This document shows, piece by piece, positions 1 to 8,388 of a stretch of 64,000 bases of DNA. Both the position numbers and the translations under genes were made by a program. The notes beneath the pieces were generated by a model that did no database searches, was not told the origin of the DNA, and saw only the letters and a program-made list of their open reading frames with translations. Every line of letters begins with the position of its first letter. Within the stretch, counting starts at the first letter, position 1. Origin of the DNA: Terriglobia bacterium (lineage in GTDB: Bacteria > Acidobacteriota > Terriglobia > Bryobacterales > Bryobacteraceae); the NCBI GenBank assembly GCA_021325235.1, contig JAJPHN010000040.1, positions 1 through 64,000 of the forward strand, read 5' to 3'.

Positions 1-31
1 CCGGCTCATGCGCGTGGAAACGAATAACCGG

Positions 32-107
32 GGGCGGCTAGCTCAGCTGGGAGAGCACCACGTTCGCAACGTGGGGGTCGTGGGTTCGAATCCCATGCCG
101 TCCACCA
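32..107 (+). tRNA. tRNA-Ala (anticodon CGC), CCA encoded
   Basis: A complete cloverleaf can be drawn. The acceptor stem 32-38 pairs with 97-103, the anticodon stem 58-62 with 70-74, and the seven-base loop 63-69 carries CGC at 65-67. The T-arm contains GGTTCGAATCC. The 3' A and CCA are encoded at 104-107. The third acceptor pair is G34:U101, the G3:U70 wobble that alanyl-tRNA synthetase recognises, which confirms alanine. It reads GCG codons. It sits at the edge of a decayed accessory stretch, a common situation for island integration, but no copy of its 3' end was found elsewhere in the window. Confidence 0.97.
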
Positions 108-228
108 CTGTAAACGCATGAAGATAAATGAGTTAGCATAAATTTTCCACAAGCAACCTCGTCGTACACGTCCACCCGGCGTCTCAGATTACCGGTTTCG
201 CGACGTAATCCGAGCGCATCGGGACCAA

Positions 229-632
229 CTAGCGCCTTGTTGGGCGCTTCGTCGGACACTGGTCATCGCCGGACCTGGGGTGCGAGCCGTTCCGGTCGAG
301 TTTGCGAATCGCGCCGGCGTGAATCTCTGAAACATTTATGTCAACGTCAATGTTCTTCTTGCCGGTCGAGATCTCTTTCTGGTAAACGCGATGCCGGAGC
401 TGGCCCTCGACTTCGATGTGAGCGCCTTTACCGAGGGTGGCGGCAAACCCTGCGAGCTTGCCCCAGACCACGATGCGGTGCCATTCCGTGCGGCTCTCGT
501 ACGCGCCCGATTCATTTTCCTGCTGGTTTGCGTAGCCAGAGAAAAGGAAGTTAGTGAGCTGGTGTCTTCCAGCTGGTGTGTTTCGGGATCGGGACCGATG
601 AACCCGATGAGATCGACGTGATTCTTGAACAT
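229..632 (-). pseudogene. ssb: single-stranded DNA-binding protein, frameshifted
   Basis: Reading from the ATG at 632-630, the start MFKNHVDLIGFIGPDPE followed by SFSLAT is the N-terminal beta-strand pattern of bacterial SSB (OB fold). The frame then loses similarity. In another frame from about 530 down to 229 the SSB pattern resumes with SRTEWHRIVVWGKLA, KGAHIEVEGQLRHRVYQ and the DVDINVSEIHAG strand. One frame change at about 530-545 joins the halves. The remaining C-terminus is short and ends in basic residues rather than the acidic tip typical of SSB. The gene is either inactivated or carries an indel error. An intact housekeeping ssb would have to be elsewhere, since SSB is essential. 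Confidence 0.75.
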
Positions 633-739
633 ATTTCGTTGGCGTCCGTCCAGCAGATATGGAATGCGGCTGTCACTATCAGCGGACGCAAGCGCGTTTG
701 AATAACCGCTCACGCGGCGACGCTACGCGTTCTGGCGCA

Positions 740-1048
740 TCAGCTCCCGTCGGCGAACAGACTTTTGAGCCAAGTGCGCTGATTCGGGGTATCTGGGACG
801 GGTAGTCGCGAGCGCGGGAGATGGCGTCGAAAGCGTTCGCCACAGAGCAACCGTTAGATGCCAGTATGCTGCTGCAATCACCGAAGCGCGGCCGATTCCG
901 ACTGCGCAGTGTATGACGATACGTTTGCCCTCTCGGCAGAGTTGGCTCAGACGACTGATGAAGGCGGCTGCGTCTGCGATATCGGCTGGGGTTTGGCGGT
1001 CCGCGAAAGCTCACCCAGTTCCCCGGCCACTGAGTTATACAAGGACAT
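740..1048 (-). pseudogene. dual-specificity/tyrosine phosphatase-like gene, multiply frameshifted
   Basis: Translated with frame changes, this stretch gives MSLYNSVAGELGE, then TPADIADAAAF and RIVIHCAVGIGRAS, then LASNGCSVANAFDAISRARD, then DTPNQRTWLKSLF and a TGA at 742-740. HCAVGIGRAS is the HC-x5-R phosphatase loop. The AISRAR helix and the PxTPNQ segment follow in the order seen in small cysteine phosphatases of the family with the HCRxGIGRS loop. At least three frame changes within 300 bases are needed, so it cannot make a full protein. The substrate is unknown. It lies next to the broken ssb, on the same strand. Confidence 0.6.
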
Positions 1049-1241
1049 CAGAGGCCGAGGAATTCATTCTAAGCGAAGGGAGTTGGCTACTTAAATTCGT
1101 TCTGGAGATACAGGATCCGTTCTGCTGCACCACAGTAACACCGCGAAATGGTGTAAATTGTGTAGGCTGTTGGTTCCTATCCGAACACCAGCGATTACCG
1201 ATTCCGCAAGCGGGAAAAGGACCGATAAGCAAGGAGATTGC

Positions 1242-1952
1242 ATGACTGGAGAAGAAGGAAAACCAGCTAGCGCGCTTGGAAGCGCGGTGGGCAACGCAAA
1301 GAGCCCATGTCAGAACTGCGCGGGCGGCCCGAGCATCAAATTCAGCGGCATGTTTTTATTCGAACCGAAGGGGAACTGCGTGGTGGTGCACGTTCCGCAA
1401 GTGGCTTCGCACGGATATCTTTTTAAGCATCCGGGCAGCAAAAAACCAATTGGCATGGAGCGGAACGATGTGTGGAGTATTAGCTGTCACACGCCGCAAC
1501 AAGGCGATATCAGTTCCCTTACTTGTCCAGAACTCGACTCGTTCACAGGTCTCGAGACGAACCTTCGCTACTGCCAAATCATAATGCCGTTGCCCTGTTG
1601 CGTCAAGCCGATTCAGCCCGAACAGGTGAGTATTCAAGGGCCCGTAAAGCAGACTGGCGACAATACTATTTATCACTATTTTGTGCTTCACTATTCAGCG
1701 GATTCTGTGCTGACAGTGACATCCGATTCCGGTTGCAATCTGGCGTTGTCAAAAGGGGCATTGGCCAAGTTTCACGCAGAACCGATGTCAGGGCATGGGA
1801 GGGCTGCGCCTGGTCACGTCCAATGTGCCTTTAGAGAGCTGAGCCGCATGTGCCGTAAGTCGGATACTATAACGGTTCATCAACCGCTGAAAATGAAGGC
1901 GACCGGAGCCCAGGTCGCGCACTGCTTTTCGATTAAGGCTTCCAACACATGA
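1242..1952 (+). CDS. unknown protein, first of a tandem paralogous pair
   Basis: This 236-residue protein has no recognised family. The start at ATG 1242 is chosen because AAGGAG at 1231-1236 lies five bases upstream. No signal peptide or membrane span is apparent. It shares a colinear set of motifs with the next gene: FSGMF near the N-terminus, GPVxKTG in the middle, a FHAEP/FYAEP segment, an F(R/N)EL(S/C)RM segment and a near-identical end, GAQVAHCFS. The pair therefore arose by duplication. Its stop overlaps the next start (ATGA at 1949-1952), so the two are probably translationally coupled. Base composition is less G+C-rich than the core genes to the right, suggesting acquisition. It converges on the CHAT gene. 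Confidence 0.8.
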   Translation: MTGEEGKPASALGSAVGNAKSPCQNCAGGPSIKFSGMFLFEPKGNCVVVHVPQVASHGYLFKHPGSKKPIGMERNDVWSISCHTPQQGDISSLTCPELDSFTGLETNLRYCQIIMPLPCCVKPIQPEQVSIQGPVKQTGDNTIYHYFVLHYSADSVLTVTSDSGCNLALSKGALAKFHAEPMSGHGRAAPGHVQCAFRELSRMCRKSDTITVHQPLKMKATGAQVAHCFSIKASNT

Positions 1953-2644
1953 TTCAGGTTTACTTCAGCGGGATGTTCTCGTTCACCGAGCAGGAAAACA
2001 CAATCGTTGCGCGCGCGCCGATTGTCGGGCGGTCGGTTGGTTCTCAGATGTCGGACCACGTATATCTGTGGGGCACGCTGCAGACCAGCGGCGGCGATCC
2101 GACGAGAGATTTGAAACAAATTGCACTCGGCGAAACCATCCAGTTATCGCGTCCATCACAGGGCGGAAAACGTGGGCTGTTATCCAAGCTGAACATTCCC
2201 TTACTCAAAGGAGCTTCCGGCGCGATCGATACTACCCTTCAGTACTATCAGGTCAGGCTGCCGCTGCCGGATGATGCACAAACAGCGCGCGACGTGCAAG
2301 TGGATCTTAACGGACCGGTACAGAAAACGGGTCGCGTTTCGATACAAATACTCGCCTGTTTTACTTACGGCAACCTCACGGTAATGCCGGATACTGGAGC
2401 ATCATCTTCTTTGCCCGACCAGGCGCTCCATTTTTATGCGGAGCCGTCGTGCGGAGATGAAATGAAGCCGCCCATTGTTTTTAATGAACTGTGTAGGATG
2501 CACAAGCTCAGCACATCCATAATTGTGGACAATCCGGTGGAACCCGTTCACGTGGGAGATCTGGACCAAATGAGCCTGAGCGAACTGAAGGGCTGCCAAC
2601 ACGGCGCCCAAGTCGCACACTGCTTCTCCGTCCGGGCGAGCTGA
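1949..2644 (+). CDS. unknown protein, second of a tandem paralogous pair
   Basis: This 231-residue protein has no recognised family and begins MIQVYFSGMFSFTEQENT. It aligns end to end with the preceding gene (motifs FSGMF, GPVQKTG, FYAEP, FNELCRM, and the C-terminal GAQVAHCFSVRAS). The extra residues lie before the conserved C-terminus and include GDLDQMSLSELKG. It looks like a soluble beta-rich protein, with no signal peptide or membrane span. The ATG overlaps the upstream stop by four bases. Its end is 11 bases from the convergent end of the CHAT-domain gene, so the two transcripts probably overlap at their 3' ends. A functional link to the CHAT protein is only a guess from position. Confidence 0.8.
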   Translation: MIQVYFSGMFSFTEQENTIVARAPIVGRSVGSQMSDHVYLWGTLQTSGGDPTRDLKQIALGETIQLSRPSQGGKRGLLSKLNIPLLKGASGAIDTTLQYYQVRLPLPDDAQTARDVQVDLNGPVQKTGRVSIQILACFTYGNLTVMPDTGASSSLPDQALHFYAEPSCGDEMKPPIVFNELCRMHKLSTSIIVDNPVEPVHVGDLDQMSLSELKGCQHGAQVAHCFSVRAS

Positions 2645-2655
2645 ATTTCGCCACC

Positions 2656-5600
2656 TCAAGTGCCCGAGCCGAACAACACAAAAGCCGCCCAATAGAAGGG
2701 GTGTGCCGTCGAGGTATCGGCGCGTAATTTCTCCATCGTCTTCCCCAGCGCAACTGAGGGCGACATGCCGGATAAGAGAAGCCCGTAAAACGAATCCACG
2801 GTTCGCGCGGCCACCGTGGAATCAACCGGCCAGCGCGTCGCTAAAACATAAGGAATCCCGCACGCGATAAACGGTCGAACTAAACTCTCAGCACCGACGA
2901 CCTGCTCGGCAGAATTTCCCGCAGTGGAGCAAGCGGAAAGCACCACCAACCGGCAGCGTGGTAAGGCGTCGCGAGTGACAGTGAGCGGATTCGTTTTGCC
3001 GTTTCCAGTGGGCAATTCCAAGATAGTCTGCCCATGGCGCACGGCCGAATGGCCGGCGTAATGAATCAATTCCGTCTCACGCAGTATCCGTGGCAGATCC
3101 ATCCATGGTGCCCCGCCACCGCTGAATACGGTCGAATGCACGAAATGTTTGCGGAACGAAGCCTCTTCCAGACGCAAATCGCTTAGCGGGCGCTCGCCGG
3201 GCTCCATAGGAGGCATGAGTAAGGTGGCGCGGCTTGCCGGTCCAACCCCGGCCAAGTGCTCGCTCACGTGGTTGCGGTAATTGAAGCCAGGCGACAACAC
3301 GATCTGGAAGCGCTGCGATAAAAGTGCATGGCGAGAATCCTGGAGCACCTCCCACGGCAGCGACCAGAGTGCGCCTTCCGCTTCGATCGTGATCGGCCCG
3401 GCGGCCGGGAGCCAGTTCTCAACCGGAGCGATCAGGTCCGAGTACAAGGCTTGACTTTCCGAGCGAAGCACTTCGTTGGATATCGAAGCATCCGACGCAT
3501 GTTCGGTCAAACGAGCAGCTAGCAACTGGATTTCCGCCGGCTGGGCCGGAGCGGTAGCGACGTGTATGCCGGACGCGCCATAAACCCAAATCCTCAGCGA
3601 CCGGCCCAGCGTGCTATACGACAACACCGTTTCCGCGCGATCGCAGAGTAGCTGCTGCCCCAACTGCCGCTCGCCGTGCCAGGGCTCCCAGGCGATCGAG
3701 GCCGCGGGCGAGTGCTCTGCTCGCGAGTTCCCTCGCATTTGCTCGAGGACGGCAAGCGCTCCATTCTTCTCCCCACGTTCCCATAACGAGGCGGCCAGGT
3801 CGCGATGCGCGGCCTCCAGTGTGCCCATCCATCGCACGCGGTCCGCTTCGGAAGCAAGAGAAAGAAGCCCGGCATTGGCAAAGCTGATGAGCGTACGAAG
3901 CGCGGACTCGCGCTCACTCGCGCGATGATCGATACGAGCAGCTTCCGCTGACGCTTGCATCCAGTTGATCGCCAGCGGAACGTTTTCGGCGCGATGTACG
4001 AAGGCGGCCACCTGGCTGAGCCGAGTGCGTGCGATCTGCGCTCGCCGGTCCAGCAGATTGAGACGCGCGATGCCGATCTGCACCTCAGCGCGATACGAAT
4101 TGTCGGCTTGCTCTCCTTGGGAAAGTTTCTCGGCGCGTGCAAAAGCCGCCCGCGCTTCCCGCCATTCGCCTGCATCGAGTGCTGCGCTGGCGCGTTCGAT
4201 TACCGCAAATTGCTGAGCGAGCCGGTGTGAAGTCGCGGCCGCGCGCAGCTCCGCCTCCCTCGCCATCGCCAAGGCAATCGCCGGTTCGCCTTCTTCGCGG
4301 GCTGCGAGCGACAGGTCCATGTAGAACTGATACGCCCGCATGGGCCGGTGCCATCCGGCCCACCACCGATCCAGCCCGGCGACGTTCAGGTTCCAGAGTT
4401 GCTCTGAATTCCCCGCCGCATGCTCAACCGAAGCAAGGATCCCCTGGGCGCGCAGGCTGAGTTCCGGATAATTACCAAACTCTGCGAGCTTCGAGGCCGC
4501 TAGAGCATTGGCGCGCGCTTCGTCGAATCTCTCCATGGCCGCCTGGCAGGAGGCGATCTCCTCGCGAACAAAGCTGCTCAGCCAGACATAGCCTCTCCTC
4601 TCGAGTACAGGCGCCAGGTTCCCTCCGGTTTGCGCGCATTCGAGATCACGGACAGCATGATGCCACAAATAGAGTTGCTCAGCCTGGGCGCGCATCAGCC
4701 CGGGAGTGTTGTGCGCAGCCGTGAACACGCGGAGTGCGGTCTCCAGCGTCCTTTCGCCCTCCCGGAAGTCGCCGATTGCGTCCGCTTCGATGGTTTTGCC
4801 CAGAGCCACCAAGCCCGGTTCCATGGAAGCGTTTCGCGAGGTGGTAAGGATATCGCGGAGCCAGCGGTCGTGATGCGCCGTTTCCAGAACGGAAGCCAGC
4901 TTCATCGCTGCGCTCGCGGACCTGTCTCGCTGCGGCCAATGGACGAATACGGAGTCGGTAGCGGCGGCCACATCACGGTTGGCCAAATCCTCGCGATTCA
5001 CGGAATTCAATCTTCGCTTCCGGCCCCCGATCGCAGCGAGGCGCTTCTTGGCTTCGGCCGCCCAAGGCCCGTTCGGGTCGATCTTGAGATAGGTCTTCCA
5101 TTCCTGCTCGGCTGCGCTGAACAGATCCAAGCTTTCGAGAGCGACGGCGCGGTTAAAACGGGCGGTCGCGTTTCCCGGATCGCGCGCAACTACCTGGTTC
5201 AGACGCGACAGCGCGGCCTCGCAATCCTTTTTCTGATTGGACATTATGCAGCGCTCGTAATATGCGGAGGCCAGATCGATATCCAGTGATGTGTTTCCAG
5301 GCTCGAGGCGCCCGGCCTTGAGAAGAACTGCGATCGCCCTGTCCGGCTTGGAGGCAAGCAGGAACGCGCGCCCTTGCCGCTGCATCCACTCCGGATCATC
5401 AGGATGTTGCTTCAGTTGGCGAGAGATCACCGCCCTTCCTTCATCGAGCGAGGGACTCTCATCGGCCGCGCTTCCGGACCTTGTTGTGCGCGCCAGTGGT
5501 GCGGCCGGCGCACCTTCGAACCGCATTTCGAGAACGCGATTCTCACGATAGGCTTCGGCTAGATGAGAGTCCGCACGGCGGGCGGGATTGAGCCAGACAA

Positions 5601-6150
5601 AAGCGGTTAGCGAAGCAGCCAAGGCGGCGATCGCTCCGCCGGCAACCTTCCAGAATCTGGTCGGGCTACGGACGGGTACGCGAGCGAGTCCTGACGCGGA
5701 GGCGGCAGCAAGACGGTAGGCAAGTTCACGCCGGTCCGCGGAACGCGCGCTCGGTAGATCTTCGAGAAAGCGAATCTCTTCTGAGGTAGGCTCATCGCGA
5801 AACGCGGCCAGCTCTCTTTTGAGGACTTCTGCGCAGGCGTCACATCTGGCGGCGTGCTCGCGCAACTCGCGGCTCACGGACAGGGGAAGTAATCCGGCAA
5901 CCAATCCTGCCCAGTTTTCGGTCATTCGAGGGCATTCGATCTTCATACCCGCCCGCAAACCTCGGAGAACGTTCTGCGCCTCTTTCTGGGCTTCGAAGAG
6001 CTCACGGCAAGTTACGCATCCGGCAAGGTGCTGCCAGACAGGAAGATTACGGCCGCCGTTTTGCTCGCCCGGCACTTCTCCGAGAAGCGCATCCACCGCC
6101 TCATCGGAAAGATGGGCCGCCCCATGCAGGTTTCGCTCCTCATCTGTCAT
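2656..6150 (-). CDS. zinc anti-sigma / TPR / CHAT-protease fusion protein
   Basis: This 1,164-residue protein starts with two zinc anti-sigma (ZAS) signatures, H-x3-C-x2-C at H41/C45/C48 and again at H99/C103/C106. A hydrophobic span follows at about 168-188 (AGGAIAALAASLTAFVWL), then a long helical region of TPR-like repeats from about 235 to 800. The last 300 residues are a CHAT (caspase-like) peptidase domain with candidate dyad His1034 (HYAGHS) and Cys1074 (LSACST), and the DSF..LL..G.S...AL segment near the end. The predicted topology is cytoplasmic zinc domains with TPR and protease outside the inner membrane, or the reverse. Its start overlaps the stop of the upstream ECF sigma gene (ATGA), so it is very likely that sigma factor's regulator. 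Proteolytic activity is inferred from the intact dyad. Confidence 0.9.
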   Translation of the reverse strand: MTDEERNLHGAAHLSDEAVDALLGEVPGEQNGGRNLPVWQHLAGCVTCRELFEAQKEAQNVLRGLRAGMKIECPRMTENWAGLVAGLLPLSVSRELREHAARCDACAEVLKRELAAFRDEPTSEEIRFLEDLPSARSADRRELAYRLAAASASGLARVPVRSPTRFWKVAGGAIAALAASLTAFVWLNPARRADSHLAEAYRENRVLEMRFEGAPAAPLARTTRSGSAADESPSLDEGRAVISRQLKQHPDDPEWMQRQGRAFLLASKPDRAIAVLLKAGRLEPGNTSLDIDLASAYYERCIMSNQKKDCEAALSRLNQVVARDPGNATARFNRAVALESLDLFSAAEQEWKTYLKIDPNGPWAAEAKKRLAAIGGRKRRLNSVNREDLANRDVAAATDSVFVHWPQRDRSASAAMKLASVLETAHHDRWLRDILTTSRNASMEPGLVALGKTIEADAIGDFREGERTLETALRVFTAAHNTPGLMRAQAEQLYLWHHAVRDLECAQTGGNLAPVLERRGYVWLSSFVREEIASCQAAMERFDEARANALAASKLAEFGNYPELSLRAQGILASVEHAAGNSEQLWNLNVAGLDRWWAGWHRPMRAYQFYMDLSLAAREEGEPAIALAMAREAELRAAATSHRLAQQFAVIERASAALDAGEWREARAAFARAEKLSQGEQADNSYRAEVQIGIARLNLLDRRAQIARTRLSQVAAFVHRAENVPLAINWMQASAEAARIDHRASERESALRTLISFANAGLLSLASEADRVRWMGTLEAAHRDLAASLWERGEKNGALAVLEQMRGNSRAEHSPAASIAWEPWHGERQLGQQLLCDRAETVLSYSTLGRSLRIWVYGASGIHVATAPAQPAEIQLLAARLTEHASDASISNEVLRSESQALYSDLIAPVENWLPAAGPITIEAEGALWSLPWEVLQDSRHALLSQRFQIVLSPGFNYRNHVSEHLAGVGPASRATLLMPPMEPGERPLSDLRLEEASFRKHFVHSTVFSGGGAPWMDLPRILRETELIHYAGHSAVRHGQTILELPTGNGKTNPLTVTRDALPRCRLVVLSACSTAGNSAEQVVGAESLVRPFIACGIPYVLATRWPVDSTVAARTVDSFYGLLLSGMSPSVALGKTMEKLRADTSTAHPFYWAAFVLFGSGT

Positions 6151-6908
6151 AACGAAGAGCTGGTCTGCTTTCCTTTGGCGATCGGCCTTGTCGCCAATTT
6201 CGTGCGTAATTGCCTTGCGAGCCTGTGGATCGTGCTCTCCACACCTTTGACCTGTAATCCGATCCCGGGCAGCGCGGCGATGGCTTCTGCTGTGAAGCCG
6301 TGACGGAAATAAAACCAGAAGATCTGCTTATCGCGATCCCCGGTTTCGCCGCTCACGCACTGGTCGAGATGAGATTCGATTTCGCCGATCAAAATTCGCC
6401 GGTGCAGGTCCGCGTCGGTCCCGCTTTGAGCTATTGGAAATTCGTCCGTGCTGCAGGTTTGCGATAACCCTCCGTGGCGCGCAGCCATCTCTCGCTTGAA
6501 ATGGTCTCGCACCACGTTCGCGCTTACAACTTTCAGGAACGCGTAGATTGAATTCTCCGATTCGAGCTTGAAGCCGCGCAGAATCGCGCAGCGATCTTTG
6601 CACAACTTCAGCAGTGTCTCCTGAATCAGGTCGTCGACGAGTTCAGGAGAGGCAGCATGCCATTGGCGTACGTGGCGGAGCACCGAATTTCCAATCACCG
6701 CATGGTAGCGGCGGATGAATTCTTCCCATGCCGCCGGGTCGTGTTTTTCGACGCATGCTCGAACAAGGGCTTCCGTTCCAAGGCCCTGATAGTCCACCGA
6801 AGTAGCAACACTATACCACCTTTTTGCGCGTTGCTGAAAGTTTTGTCGCTGCATGGAAGGGAAGCCTCGGCTTACTTCGTTCAATGCAGTGCAAGCGATT
6901 CGCTTCAC
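6147..6908 (-). CDS. ECF-type RNA polymerase sigma factor
   Basis: Region 2 is seen in EEFIRRYHAVIG, LVDDLIQETLLKLCKD and FLKVVSANVVRDHFKRE. Region 4 appears as FWFYFRHGFTAEAIAALPG followed by VKGVESTIHRLARQLR. The longest frame starts at GTG 6908 (253 residues), but no convincing ribosome site precedes it. An internal ATG at 6854 or GTG codons further in could be the real start. The stop overlaps the start of the ZAS/CHAT gene by four bases, the usual layout of an ECF sigma and its membrane anti-sigma. The two probably form a signal-transduction unit. The sigma gene is divergent from the outer-membrane-like gene at 6974, a possible target. Confidence 0.88.
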   Translation of the reverse strand: MKRIACTALNEVSRGFPSMQRQNFQQRAKRWYSVATSVDYQGLGTEALVRACVEKHDPAAWEEFIRRYHAVIGNSVLRHVRQWHAASPELVDDLIQETLLKLCKDRCAILRGFKLESENSIYAFLKVVSANVVRDHFKREMAARHGGLSQTCSTDEFPIAQSGTDADLHRRILIGEIESHLDQCVSGETGDRDKQIFWFYFRHGFTAEAIAALPGIGLQVKGVESTIHRLARQLRTKLATRPIAKGKQTSSSL

Positions 6909-6973
6909 TCAGCTAAGGACCTTTTCGGAGGGGGTCCTGGCGCTGACTTTTCACAGTTATTTCGGAGGGAACT

Positions 6974-7612
6974 ATGCAGAAGCTAGTAAGTCGTATGTGT
7001 GTGCCGGCGATTGTAATCATGCTAGCGGGCTCGCTTTTTGGTCAACAAAATATCGGCTCGGAGGAAACGCCCTATTGGGCCATTCAGTCCGGCGGCGGTT
7101 TCATTGCAGGTGTCTCGCAGCTCGCAAATAGCCTGCAGAATCGCTTCAAAGTAAGCGGTTCGGGACCGTTGTTCGATGTTGGAATTACGCGCATGCATCA
7201 GGACGGCTCACCGAGCTTTTCCGTTGCATTTACCCGCCTCGCTTTCGACGGTCACGCGCGCGGAGTAGCCGATGAGTTTGCCGGTAACACATATAGCGGC
7301 AGCACCAGCCTGCCCGGCGTCATGGCAACAAAGTACTTCAATTTTATGCACCGCAAGCGATTCAGCATGGGAGTAGGTCTGGGAGCTGGCATCGGCCCGC
7401 AACTTACAGTGCATTACCGCACGACTTACGGAGGTGGCGAGATACGCCAGCGTAAATGGTCGCCGAACGAGCTGCCGGTTACGCCTTTGTTCGCCGTAAC
7501 TTATCGTGCCGACATACGCCTGAATCGCTATCTGACAATCGGCCCGTTCGCGGGCGTACAGGATGCGTTGCCGGTGTTCGGCGCGACGCTGCGCCTGGCG
7601 CTTGTGCGCTGA
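6974..7612 (+). CDS. secreted, probable outer-membrane beta-barrel protein
   Basis: This 212-residue protein has an N-terminal signal peptide (VPAIVIMLAGSLFGQ, cleavage probably after residue 23). The rest alternates polar and hydrophobic residues with glycine turns (FSMGVGLGAGIGPQLTV, TIGPFAGVQDALPVFGATL) and ends in LALVR, as expected of a small barrel. The start is fixed by GGAGGG at 6965-6970, just upstream of ATG 6974. It is transcribed divergently from the ECF sigma gene with only 65 bases between, so it may be under that sigma's control (inference). No specific family is recognised. Confidence 0.75.
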   Translation: MQKLVSRMCVPAIVIMLAGSLFGQQNIGSEETPYWAIQSGGGFIAGVSQLANSLQNRFKVSGSGPLFDVGITRMHQDGSPSFSVAFTRLAFDGHARGVADEFAGNTYSGSTSLPGVMATKYFNFMHRKRFSMGVGLGAGIGPQLTVHYRTTYGGGEIRQRKWSPNELPVTPLFAVTYRADIRLNRYLTIGPFAGVQDALPVFGATLRLALVR

Positions 7613-7646
7613 GGTTGGCAGAAGCAAGAGGCACGGAGAGAAAGTT

Positions 7647-8200
7647 ATGTGCTGTAGCACGCGGAAAACTTGCGTACTGGGACTGTTTTTGCTTTGCGCG
7701 AGTGCAGTCGCCAGCTCTAACAAGCAGGCTCTTATCGTTACTACTTTCACGACGGCGAAAGCGGTGAAGCTTCCAAACGGCTATCTGTCGCTGATGATGC
7801 GTAACATCGTGGATCAGTTGAACCGTACGAAGTACTTTTCGGATGTTCACTTGGAACAGGCCGGCGTATCTGAGGCAGAAAAGCACAAACTCGTGCTCTC
7901 TGGCGAGGTCACGGCCTTCCACGCCGGCAATCGTGCGGTCCGCTATCTCAGCGGCGGCCCCTGATGTATGCCATTACGAAAGGCGGCCGCAAAGGACAGG
8001 CTGAGATCGCCCTCCATGTGAAATTGCGCGATGCGATTACGCAGCAGACGATCTTCGAGCAGGATGCGCACGCGTCTTTGAGAAACAACCCTTTGAACTT
8101 GAAGATGCAAACCGCGATGACCGGCGGCGACGCAAGTCAGACTGCCAATGGAATCGCGAAAGCGATCGCGAAGATGGTGCGCGATCATTTCGCCCGCTGA
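7647..8200 (+). pseudogene. DUF4410-like protein split by a frame change
   Basis: The first part, from ATG 7647 to TGA 7962-7964, has a signal peptide (VLGLFLLCASAVASS), a strand-helix-strand pattern and ends GNRAVRYLSGGP. The second part starts at ATG 7964 one base inside that stop (TGATG) and continues KGGRKGQAEIALHVKLRDA to 8200. Together they match the order of DUF4410-type lipoprotein-like proteins, in which G.R..RY/WL.G.G.G.A.I is continuous. A single -1 change at the CCCC before the TGA would restore one protein of about 184 residues. It could be a mutation, a base-calling error, a coupled two-gene arrangement or programmed slippage. It follows the outer-membrane-like gene by 34 bases. 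Confidence 0.6.
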
Positions 8201-8388
8201 TAACTACGGTCTCGGAATCGTGTCGAGCTGACCGGCTTGTATTGTACTCACGCTCCCACTCCGGCAGATTCCGGCTTTTTCCCCATTTGAGAGATAAAGC
8301 GGTCCGGATGAGCTGCTTTTCAGAAACAACCTTTGTAACCACCCGTCTCGCTCGGGTGCAGTCAAGTCCGAATTCGGAGGTCGAACGG

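Noticed and set aside
32-107. Integrative-element attachment site at tRNA-Ala
   Set aside because: No second copy of the tRNA 3' end and no integrase in the window.
1242-2644. Bacterial gasdermin pair with CHAT protease
   Set aside because: Size and neighbouring protease fit, but the sequences lack the gasdermin N-terminal pattern, and the genes are convergent rather than co-transcribed with the protease.
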